From the NCBI GenBank assembly GCA_019055375.1, contig JAHQIW010000829.1:62001-126000 (forward strand): a stretch of DNA of 64,000 nt, written 5' to 3'. How positions within the stretch are numbered: the first letter of the stretch is position 1; each line of letters begins with the position of its first letter. Source of the stretch: Parelaphostrongylus tenuis (lineage: Eukaryota > Nematoda > Chromadorea > Rhabditida > Metastrongylidae). This document shows positions 23,546-33,716 of this stretch, in pieces. The position numbers and the translations under genes were made by a program. Under the pieces are notes generated by a model. It saw only the letters and a list, made by a program, of their open reading frames with translations. It was not told the DNA's origin and searched no databases.

Positions 23546-24870
23546 TCAACGCGAAAGAAGACAGACTTTCAAATGAGCCCAAAAACACAAAAAACGGCAG
23601 ACACCCAAGAAAGTTACAAGCATTTTCGCAGAACTTTTCCTCAACCTATTTATTGCTTCTCTGGAACGTTTTGCGAATTCGAACATGGGTTGTCGGTTAT
23701 CTGTAGCTCGTTCAACTTTACGTTGATGCTCGAATACTTCTGGAGACAAATGTCTCTTATAGACTTGAACTCTCGCTTTACATAAGATGGGGGCGAACGT
23801 AAAGATGTTATGTGAGACGGGCAGGCGTCAATGTTGCTCATGACGATATCACCTCAACCTGTTAATGATTTGGATAAAACCCACTTTATGCAGTTTTGAA
23901 ACTTGCTTTTTAAACAGAGCGGCTTTCTCTCTTTTCCATGAAAAGTGGAATGTTGCGCGAAGGAAAAGATGGTGTGATCCCTTGTAGAATTTAAAAACAC
24001 CATCGACATCGGTTACGCAGAACCTTTGATTCGCTAAGATCTGATTTATGTCGTTGTGGTACTGTCCGCTGAAAGACTACTACGTTCAACCTATGGAATA
24101 AGGCTTTTGAACTCGTGAGTTAGCATGGATGTTTCAGTTGCCATTATAAACCTATACATTCGCTCGCTCTTCCATTTCATTCTAACTCATGAGCTTCGAT
24201 GTGTTATTCGAAAGACGCTCTTTTAGGTCCAATCTTAGCTTTAGAAAAATTCCAACAACTACTACATTGCATAATTTACAACTGACTAACATTAACATAA
24301 CAACATACAACATTGCATAATTTTCCTTAAACTTTTCCGAGCCTATAAAAAACGCCTCAGCATCGTCTTCGTAATTATTATGGGAAGCGATGAGGATGGT
24401 CAAAGCTAGTGTTGATCCACATTGTTTCGGCCATAAGCTCCTGATCCCGGTTGTTAATCGTGCGGATTAAAAGAACTATAATGAATGAATTGTTCATGAT
24501 CAAACTTCTTTTGATTGGAACGCCAGAGCCTTCGACATCTCCTACCACTATCACGTGTTCCAACAAACACTACTTCTCCGGTGTCATATACAACGTGAAA
24601 TAGGTAGCACCTTCTCTGTCTCAGTTGGGCCGATGCCGTCGTAGCTCATCGTTCTTGCTTCTTTTATGAGGTCCTTTATGAAGATTTCCTACGCAAATGT
24701 AGATGTGCCATAGGTACAAATTACCACTTGAGTCCGTTTTGATTGGTGGCCTATTTTGCCCCAGAGATTTTAGCATCCGCTCCGTACTCTTCGCATTCAA
24801 CGCTGTCGCACTGGGAGCTATTTCGAAGTCAGAGAAACAAGGCCCGTTTTTGTTGTTTTTAGCATTTTTA

Positions 24871-25362
24871 CACAGCATAGTATAGCTTGCTGAGCTCTAA
24901 CTTCCCAGCCACTTGACTACAGGCTTTAGACCAATTTGTTTCGTAGAAAAGGTGTTCTGATTAGTGCCTGCAGAAACAGTGAGTCTACTTTATAACACCT
25001 GTGTCTCAAAGAAGCACATGGTGCCTTTCTAGTGTTTGTTCGATAAACCCTATCTACCAATTGTAGACGTCCCACATGCCCTCGCCACTAGTCAAAACAC
25101 TGTAGTAAACTGGTGACCGAAGACTTATTTTTGTAACTACTTTGACAGTATATTGCTATTCACAGTCGTAATATCTCAACCATCTCACAACTAATCAATA
25201 TTTATTCTTGGTTACTACGATTATTTTGTTAACTTCAGTAATTAATTATTGTTATATCTCAATCACTGCTAGGTTTCTCGTGTTAACCAACTTATCTGTC
25301 CATTGAACACTACAGCGAAGTCTTTCTTATTGTAAAAGTTAACGATGCTTAGTTAGTTAGAA
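24871..25362. other. intergenic, nothing recognised
   Basis: Gap between the RTE remnant and the 3' end of the membrane-protein gene. It holds no supported exon. A poly(A) signal for the minus-strand gene should lie below 25363; only AATAAT/ATTAAT-like variants are seen. Confidence 0.3.
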
Positions 25363-26114
25363 TTACCTGCTACTTGAAGGCAAACACTCGTAATAATATT
25401 CGTCCAGTAGCGCATCCTCGTACGATGGTGGTGGAGATACACCGCATCTAAAATATTCAAAGAAGTCCATTAGTCGACGATGTTAGGACGATTTGTACTT
25501 GCTCCACTGAGGAATTTAACTTCTATTTCAAGGAAATTTCTTATGTTTACTTGGACATATCATGTAAAAACTTACACTGATTGCTGTTGAGCCGAATAAA
25601 TAGGAGGTGCCGCTTGGTTCTTTGCCAACTTTCCAGCTGCCTTTGCTGCCGCTGCACGTTTCCGCATATTACGAGCATCTGAAGGAACTTTTAAGCCTTG
25701 CACAATCTTTAAGACAATCTGAAATCACTTCAGTTCCGACGAGGTTCCGTTTTATAGTGCATCTGGTACACAAACCTCTTTTTGGTTAAACCATCTCGAA
25801 TATACCGTATAGAGGGTAATTTATTAAAATTTTGAATCACTTATTTACACCTCTGCAAAAACTTTCGAAAACCTAAGAAAATCGATAAACGTACTTTGTA
25901 TAGTTTTGAAATTCTTCTCTCGCAGGCGTGCAGTTATCCGTTGAAGAACTCGACGAGTACGGCGCATTTCTACGATTTTATCCAGTTCCCACTGTTTACA
26001 TTTGTTGATACCAACCAACATAGCTACTACCATTCCGATACAGAAAATTATCGTAGGTAGCACTATGGTAGTCATCACCTCTTCCGAGGGTACGAGGTAT
26101 TCCTTAGATGCCAT
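25363..26114 (-). CDS. single-pass membrane protein with two PPxY motifs
   Basis: Three exons: 26114-25851, 25718-25576, 25447-25363 (TAA), 163 residues. Residues about 16-37 (TIVLPTIIFCIGMVVAMLVG) form one membrane helix. A basic, probably helical segment follows, then an Ala/Lys-rich stretch (RKRAAAAKAAGKLAK). PPIY and PPPSYEDA near the C-terminus are PPxY motifs, which in other proteins bind WW domains of NEDD4-type ligases. Exons 2 and 3 join cleanly. The exon 1 donor is uncertain: GAG|GTGTAA at 25850 keeps frame; AAA|GTACG at 25894 is stronger but needs a weak exon 2 acceptor. CAG|GTAATT at the stop could be another donor. I do not recognise the family. Confidence 0.7.
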
Positions 26115-26128
26115 TACATAATAGCAAC

Positions 26129-26139
26129 CTGAAGAGACA
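26129..26139 (-). other. likely spliced-leader acceptor
   Basis: On the minus strand, TTGTCTCTTCAG lies 14 bases before the ATG at 26114. A pyrimidine-rich acceptor this close to the start codon is typical of nematode trans-splicing, though a cis intron from a 5' UTR exon is possible. Confidence 0.55.
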
Positions 26140-26209
26140 ATTAGAGTTTATGGAGAATGAACTCTTGTATCAGACATTCGAGTTTCGTAGCCTTCTTTCG
26201 AAGATCAAC

Positions 26210-26870
26210 AACGTGATAAGGATTGAAAGCATTTCTAGTCGGTAAAGGTGCCCTGAAACTGACAGATTCACCATGTTTCAACTCCATAAATAGATTTGTT
26301 GGATGATTAAATGTCTATTTTGCCCACACAATGACTTGCGATGACATGCTGAGATGTCAACTCAGTTCTGTGGTCCTCTCAGACAAGTCTAACCATATTT
26401 TTTTCATCATCTGCAAGAACTCTTCAATTTAATGCTTACTAAACAGTACTGTGATTCTACAATTGATATCCAACATAGCTAAGTTTTTGGATATTGCATT
26501 TGGATTTAATTAATATCTAACATATGCAAAACTTGCAAGCTCAGCTAGGAAATGGATCAACGTTACAGACAATATCGGGAGCGCGGCTACCACTACACCA
26601 CTGAGATCCTTACTCTATTATCATTTCTAGCCTCGCCCAGGCCGGAATGTGTGAAGCGCCCACGGTATAGGTAAGTAGCGGGTCTAGCTCCCGCTCAAGG
26701 TTTTAAATTTAGTATAACATCAGTATCCCTGATTACACAGTTCTCTAATCACAAGGAGATGTAGGCGTGATTTACCCAGAGTGTAGGATCGGCTCGGTGA
26801 ATTTGGCTGTGCACCCCTAATAACTGAGCTGTAGAACGTAAAGTATTGCGTGATTTGTCGAAGTATTGAG
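26210..26870. other. intergenic, nothing recognised
   Basis: Likely promoter side of the minus-strand membrane-protein gene. No motif or repeat is recognised; the minus frame 26720-26920 overlaps the SINE head. Confidence 0.3.
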
Positions 26871-27140
26871 GCGCGCGTGGCACCACAGTGAGAGGTGCAC
26901 TGCAAGACACACGCCGTCATTAGTTCAATTACGCCCCCAAGTTCAACGAGGTTCCCATCCGTCTAAGGCCGGCAAATTAGTACCAGACTTGTTTGAGAAA
27001 ATATTAACAAGACTTGATATATTCACCGAAGGCAACGTGCGTTATTGCAAAAGTAGGCATTCAATAATCCAACAATGTTAGTAAGGTTGAATTCATGATC
27101 CATCCCTCAAAAATTGGCTAACGTCAAGAGCATAATGCTT
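26871..27140 (+). mobile_element. tRNA-derived SINE, diverged copy
   Basis: Head GCGCGTGGCACCACAGTGAG, AGTACCAGACTTGTTTGAGA and a CATTCAATAATCC segment parallel the 4343 copy in order. The 3' tail is TTTATATCCTC. Many mismatches indicate an old insertion. Confidence 0.55.
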
Positions 27141-28792
27141 TATATCCTCTAATATAGATCTTAATAGTCAAAACACATTACTGATGATCTTCTCGTTTAT
27201 CCGGTAAAGGGCGGAAATGCAGGTGATCTGATTCCAAAGAGAGCGATCTCTTCCAGTTTGTCTTTTACACTTCAAGAAAAACAAAACTTTGTAAACTATT
27301 TCAAAATTGAGTCCCACTCGTATTATAATCTTTACCATTGAATACTGTACAAAAATCTTTTTCGTGTACTTACGACTTGAATTCGTTCAAATTATTCAAT
27401 CCTCCGCTTATTACCCCTGTGAAACAATATTTTCGAAAGTCCTGATTATAAAATCCTTTGATAAACTTTTATGACTTTGCCTATCTCCTCAAAACAATAA
27501 GGGAATTCAAAAGCATTTGCGACCGTGCGCATTGAGGTCAATATATTTTCTTCAAGATGCTTTTATTGCCGGATCGGTCCCTTTTGCAGTAAATCGATAT
27601 CATTCTAATTATAAATGTGTACGATTCATGAAGACGGCTATTTCTAGAATAGTGAAATTTTACAAGAAAACGTCAGCAAGGGTTCTCTTAGAACTAATCA
27701 GTGCTGTCGATGATGACGGAACTTGAATGCCTCTATTTTACGGCATGTTGGACCGCATGGATTTAGCACAATCCAGGCAGTACCGGAGGTATTCCATTAT
27801 TGAATAAAAATTGGTAGTAGATAAGTGTTCTTATTATGCAACATATTCTTGGAGAAATTATACGAAGGAAATATCGGTACTGTATGGAAAAAAGTCATTA
27901 TGGCCCTATATGAAGACATAATCGAGACATAAGTCGAAAAGGACCCAAAGGGCTAGAATTACGAAGATGATAGGTATATTCCTTTATTTAGAGCAAAGAA
28001 AGTTGGAAGTTTTGAAATCAAATGGAAAGACGACTGGATACTTTACTTTCCCTTTCCAGAGGCATAGGCTAGAATCTGAGCTTGGGCCTGAGCATATCTA
28101 TTTTATACTCCTTTTTTTTATGATACATCCTTTCGCACCCATACTACACAGTCGGCTCGAAATTCAATTTAGAAAAAGCAAAAAGGTCAGGTAAACCCAG
28201 ACCTTAATAGCTATGAAATGAGAAGGTAGTAAAGCATGAATTATGTGCCTCTGTAGAAAAATAAAGTACTTGAGAGCTCAATATAAGAGAAATCTAAGGA
28301 AGACACCCAGTATTCGTTGTAATAAAAATCTTTATTTAGGTAGTAGATGGAGCGAGAAGGAACGCAGAGATGCTGAGAAATTCGCAAATCTCGGCTTCGC
28401 ACTGTCAATTACCCTTTTCGTAGTCCGATGTATACACCATCATGGCCCCTCCACTGCCTTTCTCTCAGCCATAATTTAACCCTATCAGTGCTATCAGTAT
28501 TCATCAGCGAATGGGACTGATGTGCAGAGCACAAATGGGGAAACTAAACCCACTTGAGCAACAGCTGTAGCCGCAATCACAGTGTTTCGAGTTCATCATT
28601 TACTGCCTATTCCTTCATCAAAGTTAAGATGTGAAATACTACCTTGAAGGAACTGAAATTTGAGCAAGACTCGCAACATCAGTTAGACTTTGAGTTGGGT
28701 GAGTAAGTTGTACTCTCAAGATCATTCGCATTGAGAGACGATTGCTGATAGCACCGACTGGGTTCAAAACATGGATAAAAAGTCATTCTAAG
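27141..28792. other. intergenic, nothing recognised
   Basis: Several short frames (27517-27726, 27967-28194, 28243-28479) lack domains and splice sites. No named repeat is recognised. Confidence 0.3.
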
Positions 28793-28858
28793 GTCTCGAT
28801 TGGGTAGTGGAAAGCGCATGAGCTTGCGGAGAGGGTAATTGCAGGTTCTAAGCCCAAC
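28793..28858 (+). repeat. tRNA-like sequence
   Basis: CTCGATTGGGTAGTGGAAAG resembles a tRNA D-arm/A box and GCAGGTTCTAAGCCC a B box, about 50 bases apart. The acceptor stem does not pair well, so it is a pseudo-tRNA or SINE head rather than a functional gene. Confidence 0.45.
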
Positions 28859-28934
28859 TGAGATTCCGATTTTTCTCGTATTTCAGTACTCTTATGATTG
28901 TATCTAACATCATTCACAACATACATAGAATAAC

Positions 28935-29090
28935 AACGACAAGAGAGGTTAGTTCTTTCCAACTCTATTGGAGAAAATTCGACTCAAGCGGCTACAGAGA
29001 CCACCACACCGAGAACGAACGACTGTGGATAATCAACTCGAATCATAGGCTCAGAAGCAGAGGAAGATGCCGAAATGTTAACCGAAGACT
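28935..29090 (+). repeat. fragment of the 50-kb foldback family
   Basis: ACGAACGACTGTGGATAATC and GGCTCAGAAGCAGAGGAAGA followed by CGAAATGTTAACC match ACGAACGACTATGAACATCA and GGCTCTGAAGAAGACGAAGG in the right half of the 49871-50184 element. The long + frame over it (28894-29277) is therefore repeat-derived. Confidence 0.55.
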
Positions 29091-29279
29091 GTGCATCCAC
29101 GTAAAACTGCCATGCACAGCTAGAACCTTACCATCATGTAAGGTTACCCAGGTTGAGGAACAATCCAATAATCTCCACCAAAAACTCGATAGCATTGAGC
29201 CAAGGCTAGGACTTTCAGTATTCGAGCAGAAACTTAGGGGCGAAACGGTAATTTTCCCGCCGTTTAAAAACATCTAACA

Positions 29280-30670
29280 AGTTGCGGAGGTGTTCCTATC
29301 ATTATTTTATTTATACGTAAAAGAAAACTTATTGTACGAGAAAAATATCAACGAGTATCCTACTATCTACTATATATACATATACTATCCTACATAACAA
29401 ATCCGAGGCAAGCGGCATCGCGTCGCCGCGTTTTCACGAGACGCGACTTTTCCACGAGATGTGTCTGCCTTCCACAAGAGCAACGCCGCCATCACAGTAG
29501 ATTTGAGCTAGAATTGACGTCGCGCGTCACGGCACGAAAGGTGCCGTTTAGGCCTTAAAGGGTTAATAACTTTATACGACAGTAGAAGAAAGAGCTAGCG
29601 CAATAGTGAGCCTTGAGTGGATTAGGAAGCAAGATAAAAAGCAAGGCGCGGTTCGGTGCCTTCCCAGCACCCTCTTGCGATTAATCAAAAACGCCGTAGG
29701 GATCGCTTAGCTTGTGCCTCCCTCTGAGACTGTAAGGACAATTTCCTCGACCAGCATTCTATGACATTCATGGGGTAGAGGAAATCCTCAGGCAGCACCG
29801 ATACAACACACGAAACGGGGAACTTTGTAGGAGATCAAAGCGAGGAAACGAATCGAGTCGAATTCAAGAAGTCTGAAGGATCCGGATCTCCACAGTCGTG
29901 ATGACGAGTCGTTCAGAGTAATAAAATGAATGTAATAATCGCAAAAATTGTGGGATACAGGAGGACTTAGGGTTGGGAAAACTCAGATTATAGAAATCGG
30001 CAAAAGAATTACTAGCACGTCGATCTTGGGCGTTAACTCTCAAGGGAGACAGGTGATCGATGGCACAGCGCAACTCGCAAGAGGCGCGCGCGATTTTCGT
30101 TATTCAATTAGGGTTTTCCCTTCATTCAGGGAATAAACCTTAGGGTTTTTGCAATAATCTGATACTCTATGATTTCCTCTATTTGGTTTTATGTTTTCGT
30201 GCATATCTAACCTCTCTGTCCGATGAAAACTTTGAGTGCGAAACGTCGTCTTCTTTTCGCTCCTACAGGGTTCTGTGGTGACTATTCAAAAAACCAATTG
30301 CAGCATCGCAATACTCAAGATTTGGGCTATCGATTAGCCAATAAGAGTTCGGCGAAGAGCCATATATAAGCCTCCGCCGAGTAAATAAAACAAACTGAGT
30401 AAGGAACTCAAGTGAATTTTCGCCGCTGCCACGTAATAAAAAGGCTCCTTTGGTAGATCAAACATATTGTTGGAATCGCAGAGTTTTTATGCTTTCGAAT
30501 AATTACCGAGTGTCTACAAGAAAAATTCTGTCCAGCGAGAAAAGCCGTCGAACAAACGTGTACCTCAGCGGGTACACGTCGCCCCTTAGCGGTTAAACAT
30601 GACCATCACAAAGATATAGGCATGCAATATGAAGAATGGGGTGATAAGACAGACGATGAAGAAAGGCTGG
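29280..30670. other. intergenic with GC-richer patch
   Basis: 29400-29550 is visibly GC-richer than its surroundings (for example GGCATCGCGTCGCCGCG). The 30480-30540 part has the GAATAATTACCGAGTGTCTA and GTCCAGCGAGAAAAG modules of the dispersed repeat. No gene is supported. Confidence 0.35.
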
Positions 30671-30680
30671 GAAAGAGCGG

Positions 30681-30750
30681 TGGCCTCGATGGTGTAGTGG
30701 TAGAACGCGCCGACAGTTTGAATGAAACGCGCGTTCAAACTCCCGGCTAA
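30681..30750 (+). repeat. tRNA-like sequence (second SINE-type family)
   Basis: GATGGTGTAGTGGTAGAACG resembles an A box and CGCGTTCAAACTCCC a B box. The 44190 sequence aligns over its whole length, including the following TCGCAAATTTTGCATA. Two related copies point to a dispersed tRNA-derived element, not a tRNA gene. Confidence 0.55.
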
Positions 30751-30780
30751 GCTCGCAAATTTTGCATACGTCCAGCTTCT

Positions 30781-31500
30781 TTGGACATGTGAGAACGGTA
30801 ACGGTAACGGTAGGAGAACGGTAAAATAAGAGATCCTTGGAGATAGACGACGACTCGTAGGAATCGGTGGCGCAGAAGCGTCTCTAGTCTCAAGCAATGG
30901 CAGTCACCACTCCGTATTGATTTCCCGAATGACTACCTTCAAGCTCTTCGTGGCCATCCAGCACGTTTGACCTACCGATCAATAGACCGGGTACCACCCA
31001 CCTCGATCTACCACGTTACCCCAAATGGGGAAAACGTCCCACATCCTAACCGTGTTACAGCCCGCCCACCCGGCTTGTCGACAACACTCGGACAGGAACA
31101 CGCGACGCGACCGTGCGCATTGAAAATCGGGTTAACTGAGTATCTGTTCGTCGTTGTTGATCGTCGTAGCAGCGAATTTCTACGATGTTCAATTTAAGAG
31201 CTCCAGGCGCCTAAAACTGTCTCATCCCGACGAGGGCGTTAGGCTGCTTCATCGATTTTTCTCTTATGTCTCGCTTTTTGAATAGATGTTCTAGGTCTGA
31301 TCGATATCGATCGATATCGATCTATCTGGCGGTTTGGTTCTGCTTAAGATATTCTTTAGCCGATTTATGATCGTATCTGCCCCGTTTAGTTCCTGGTCAA
31401 ATCGTTTTCTGCGTCGAACCCTGTCGGTTTTCTGGCCATTTCTTGGATTTTTTTAGATAAATATTAATATATTGTAGAAATATAATGTCAATATCATAAA
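30781..31500. other. intergenic, nothing recognised
   Basis: Relatively GC-rich around 30900-31200 with overlapping open frames on both strands, none with a domain. Holds the short repeats GGTAACGGTAACGGTA (30794) and GATCGATATCGATCGATATC (31299). Confidence 0.3.
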
Positions 31501-31510
31501 TTTTGTTTTT

Positions 31511-31590
31511 GAGGCGCTGTGGCCGAGCGGTTAGTGATGTTCGTTGCGGATCGACGTGGAGTTGATCGCTTAAGAAGGACGATGGGTTCT
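31511..31590 (+). repeat. tRNA-like sequence (Leu/Ser-type head)
   Basis: GCGCTGTGGCCGAGCGGTTAG is the typical start and D-arm of class II tRNAs. The 3' half degenerates (GGGTTC without a clear T-arm partner), so it is a pseudo-tRNA or SINE head. Confidence 0.5.
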
Positions 31591-31813
31591 TTTCCGTTTG
31601 GTAGCACAGATTTTTCGAGCTATCCCCTACGCTCAACAGAAAGTTCTCATGAAGAGAGTATTCGTTCGAATGCTTAAATCTTGAATCATCCGTATACGTG
31701 GCCGGTTTTTTAAACACTCTTATAACGTTGGAAAATTCAAAACAAAACTATTCTCCACACGCGCATATCTCTCGCCGGATAGAGCTCTCTTTGGGCTATT
31801 ACTAACCAGTAAT

Positions 31814-31972
31814 GTGGAGTGCTGTGCAAAAGCATTAGCGTCATCCGGGATTCGAACCCAGATCTCACTCTTTTCAGGAGCATATGCTAACCAGTTGCAC
31901 CACCGCTCCCGGAAAGAGTGAGATCTGGGTTCGAATCCCGGCTGATGCAAATGTTTTTGCAGAGCACTCCAC
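31814..31972. repeat. foldback element built around a tRNA-Phe-like sequence
   Basis: Arms of about 60 bp (31814-31874 and 31912-31972) are reverse complements, ending GTGGAGTGCT and AGCACTCCAC. Each arm contains GGGTTCGAATCCCGG, a tRNA T-arm/B box. On the minus strand, 31910-31838 reads as a nearly whole tRNA: head GGGAGCGGTGGTGCAACTGG, a 7-base loop CTGAAAA (anticodon GAA), then the T-arm. The acceptor stem does not close, so it is unlikely to be functional. Confidence 0.75.
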
Positions 31973-32099
31973 AATATTGGGTATAGTGTAAGTGGCGGTC
32001 AGATAAAAAGAATTCTGACCGATCATTAGTAACCATTCGACAATTTCATTATTGATTTTTCAGCGTTATATAAGGGTTTTTTCGAAAAACCGCCCACGC

Positions 32100-32399
32100 A
32101 TACGGATAGGCTAAGATTTAAGCTTTCGAATGATTAGCAACACTCTTTATGAGAATTTATCATCGAGCGTAAAGGATAGGATTGAGAATCTGTGCTAAAC
32201 GGGAATGAACCGGGTTGTATAAAAACTGCGCTTAGGGTCAAATAAAGTGATCATGAAATGATTGCACCCGCAAGATTTTTAGATATAATGCTTTTTTTTT
32301 ATGATCACACAAAAGACATGAATATGTCCTCCGAATCCATTCTTCTTTGACCTACGCATGATCGATCGATATTTTGTCCTCTAATGATAAAGCTGGTAC
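32100..32399. repeat. degenerate dispersed repeat fragment
   Basis: GATTTAAGCTTTCGAATGAT at 32112 matches the ATTCGAAAGCTTAAATC module of the CTGTAACAGC family. The rest is unassigned. Confidence 0.4.
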
Positions 32400-32518
32400 C
32401 ACGAAGTCGTACGTTTCCGACGTCTTCGATCTCTTCAAAGCCGACGATTCGAGTCGATTGTCTACGGTCGTTTGTTCTCGTTCTGATCGGCTCTGAAGAA
32501 GACGATGACGTCGACTCG
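32400..32518. repeat. small foldback related to the 50-kb element
   Basis: CCGACGTCTTCGATCTCTTC and GCCGACGATTCGAGTCGA on the left, GGCTCTGAAGAAGACGATGA on the right, are the same arms as in 49871-50184 with a shorter centre. Confidence 0.7.
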
Positions 32519-32639
32519 TGGGATTAGCTCAATCATCAGAGGAAAGGTGTGAATAAGCCGCGGACGAGCCTTGTTCATTAGGGCCGACAAATGAAAAACC
32601 AATCTCCTTCCCTGAGCAGCAGCTTTTCATCGAAGTATT

Positions 32640-32880
32640 AGTGATCATTCGAAAGCTTAGATTTCTGGCTACAGCCCCACATAGCTGAAAGCTCTGTTTG
32701 GCGAGAAATATGCGCATCTAAGACATAATTTGGTGAGAATTTTAGAGCATTATGAAAAGTTTTCGAAACGGACGACATGAGGCTGTAGCTAAAAATCTAA
32801 GCTTCCGAACGATTACCGACACTTCCATGAAAGTTGCTGTCCAGCGAATGAGATCGGTTTTCCATTTGTCGCCTCATAAT
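32640..32880. repeat. degenerate dispersed repeat fragment
   Basis: Two head-to-tail pieces: GATCATTCGAAAGCTTAGAT (32641) and CTAAGCTTCCGAACGATTAC (32798). Each has a GGCTACAGCC- or GGCTGTAGC-like core and a GTCCAGCGAATGAGAT-like string. Same family as 56050-56900. Confidence 0.5.
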
Positions 32881-33009
32881 GGACAACTGCCGCCTCCACC
32901 CCTTCCCTTTCTCACATAATACGTCATCAAAATTTTGGCTGTTTAGACGAATTTTTTTGAAAAGTGTGTTCAAGTATGGTAATTTGCCTTAGTTTGAATG
33001 TTTTGACAT

Positions 33010-33296
33010 GAGGCGCATGTGGCGCAGGGGTTAGAGGTGCCCTGCGGCACACATGTGGCCGACGATGGTTCGATTATGCGCCCAAGGCTCACCAAGCATT
33101 TCATCCCCTCCTGGGTCACTGAATTGCTATCAGACTTGTATGAGAGGACAGCAACACTGACTTGATGCATCGGTAGGCCACCACGAGTCATTGTAAAGGC
33201 TCAGTCATGTATCCATTCAGCTCTGACGATCCTTGGTAAAGAGAGTGCATGGCGTATCCGTGAGGGATTTATTAATACTGAGAGCTTTATCCTGCC
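33010..33296 (+). mobile_element. tRNA-derived SINE
   Basis: Head GGCGCATGTGGCGCAGGGG, B-box-like GATGGTTCGATTATG, 3' end GAGCTTTATCCTGCC. TTTTGACATG before and ATTTGACATG after are a probable target duplication. It lies about 400 bp upstream of rpl-2. Confidence 0.85.
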
Positions 33297-33351
33297 TTCT
33301 TACAATTTGACATGCCAGCATCGCGTCGTTTTGTTAATCGTCTATGTCTTT

Positions 33352-33590
33352 CTGATTTTCTTCCTTAAGCCAAACACGAGGTGTTACATTAATCCTAATT
33401 TAACAGCTGAAGTTCCGGCAGTTCGCCTTCTTCAGAGCCGCTTTTTTATACGTGTTCTACACATGAATATATAGAGTATAAAGGGACACATATAAAAGCG
33501 GCTCTGAAGAAGGCGAACTGCCGAAACGTCTGCTGTTGAATAGAGATTGATGTAACACCTCGTTTTTGGCTCAAAGAAGAAAATCAGGAA
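33352..33590. repeat. foldback element (family shared with 47.5 kb)
   Basis: The outer ends GATTTTCTTCCTTAAGCCAA and the complement of GGCTCAAAGAAGAAAATC, and the inner arms GGCAGTTCGCCTTCTTCAGA / TCTGAAGAAGGCGAACTGCC, form one long imperfect hairpin. The element at 47431-47735 has the same ends, inner arms and flanking motif TAGACAGTCG. Non-coding; it ends only about 115 bp before the rpl-2 acceptor. Confidence 0.85.
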
Positions 33591-33691
33591 GTATATTGAA
33601 GCATGCCAAGGTTAATAGACAGTCGATCCTGGGAATCGTCTATATCTTCGTTTTCTCTTTCCCGTTTACTACTCCGATATCCATAATCACA

Positions 33692-33704
33692 GTGGTTTTT
33701 ATAG
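33692..33704 (+). other. rpl-2: spliced-leader acceptor of rpl-2
   Basis: GTGGTTTTTATAG ends 12 bases before the ATG, giving a very short 5' UTR. This is the usual layout of an SL trans-spliced nematode ribosomal protein gene. Confidence 0.65.
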
Positions 33705-33716
33705 GGGTGTTAAGAA

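Larger units (their letters stand above)
22070..24870 (-). mobile_element. RTE-type retrotransposon, decayed and interrupted
   Basis: Minus-strand fragments follow RTE order. Endonuclease: IKEARTMSYDGIGPTETEK (about 24610-24670), YMTPEK then VEGSGVPIKR (24500-24600), ASHNNYEDDAEAFFIGSEKF (about 24330-24390). Linker: SPEVFEHQRKVERATDNRQP (23690-23745), EERKQGVMAKVAETRKSIRK (23120-23190). The 3' coding end (22070-22300) resembles the intact end at 35661. Frameshifts and stops are frequent, and reverse transcriptase motifs were not found in place. A mariner relic and a foldback sit inside it. Whether all pieces are one insertion is inferred from order and strand. Confidence 0.72.

Noticed and set aside
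28894..29277. 127-codon + frame as a gene
   Set aside because: Overlaps sequence of the 50-kb foldback family, so the frame is repeat-derived.
31511..31590. Functional tRNA-Leu/Ser gene
   Set aside because: D-arm is good but the T-arm and acceptor stem do not form, so it is treated as tRNA-like only.
31838..31910. Functional tRNA-Phe gene on the minus strand
   Set aside because: Acceptor stem ends do not pair and the sequence is embedded in a foldback.
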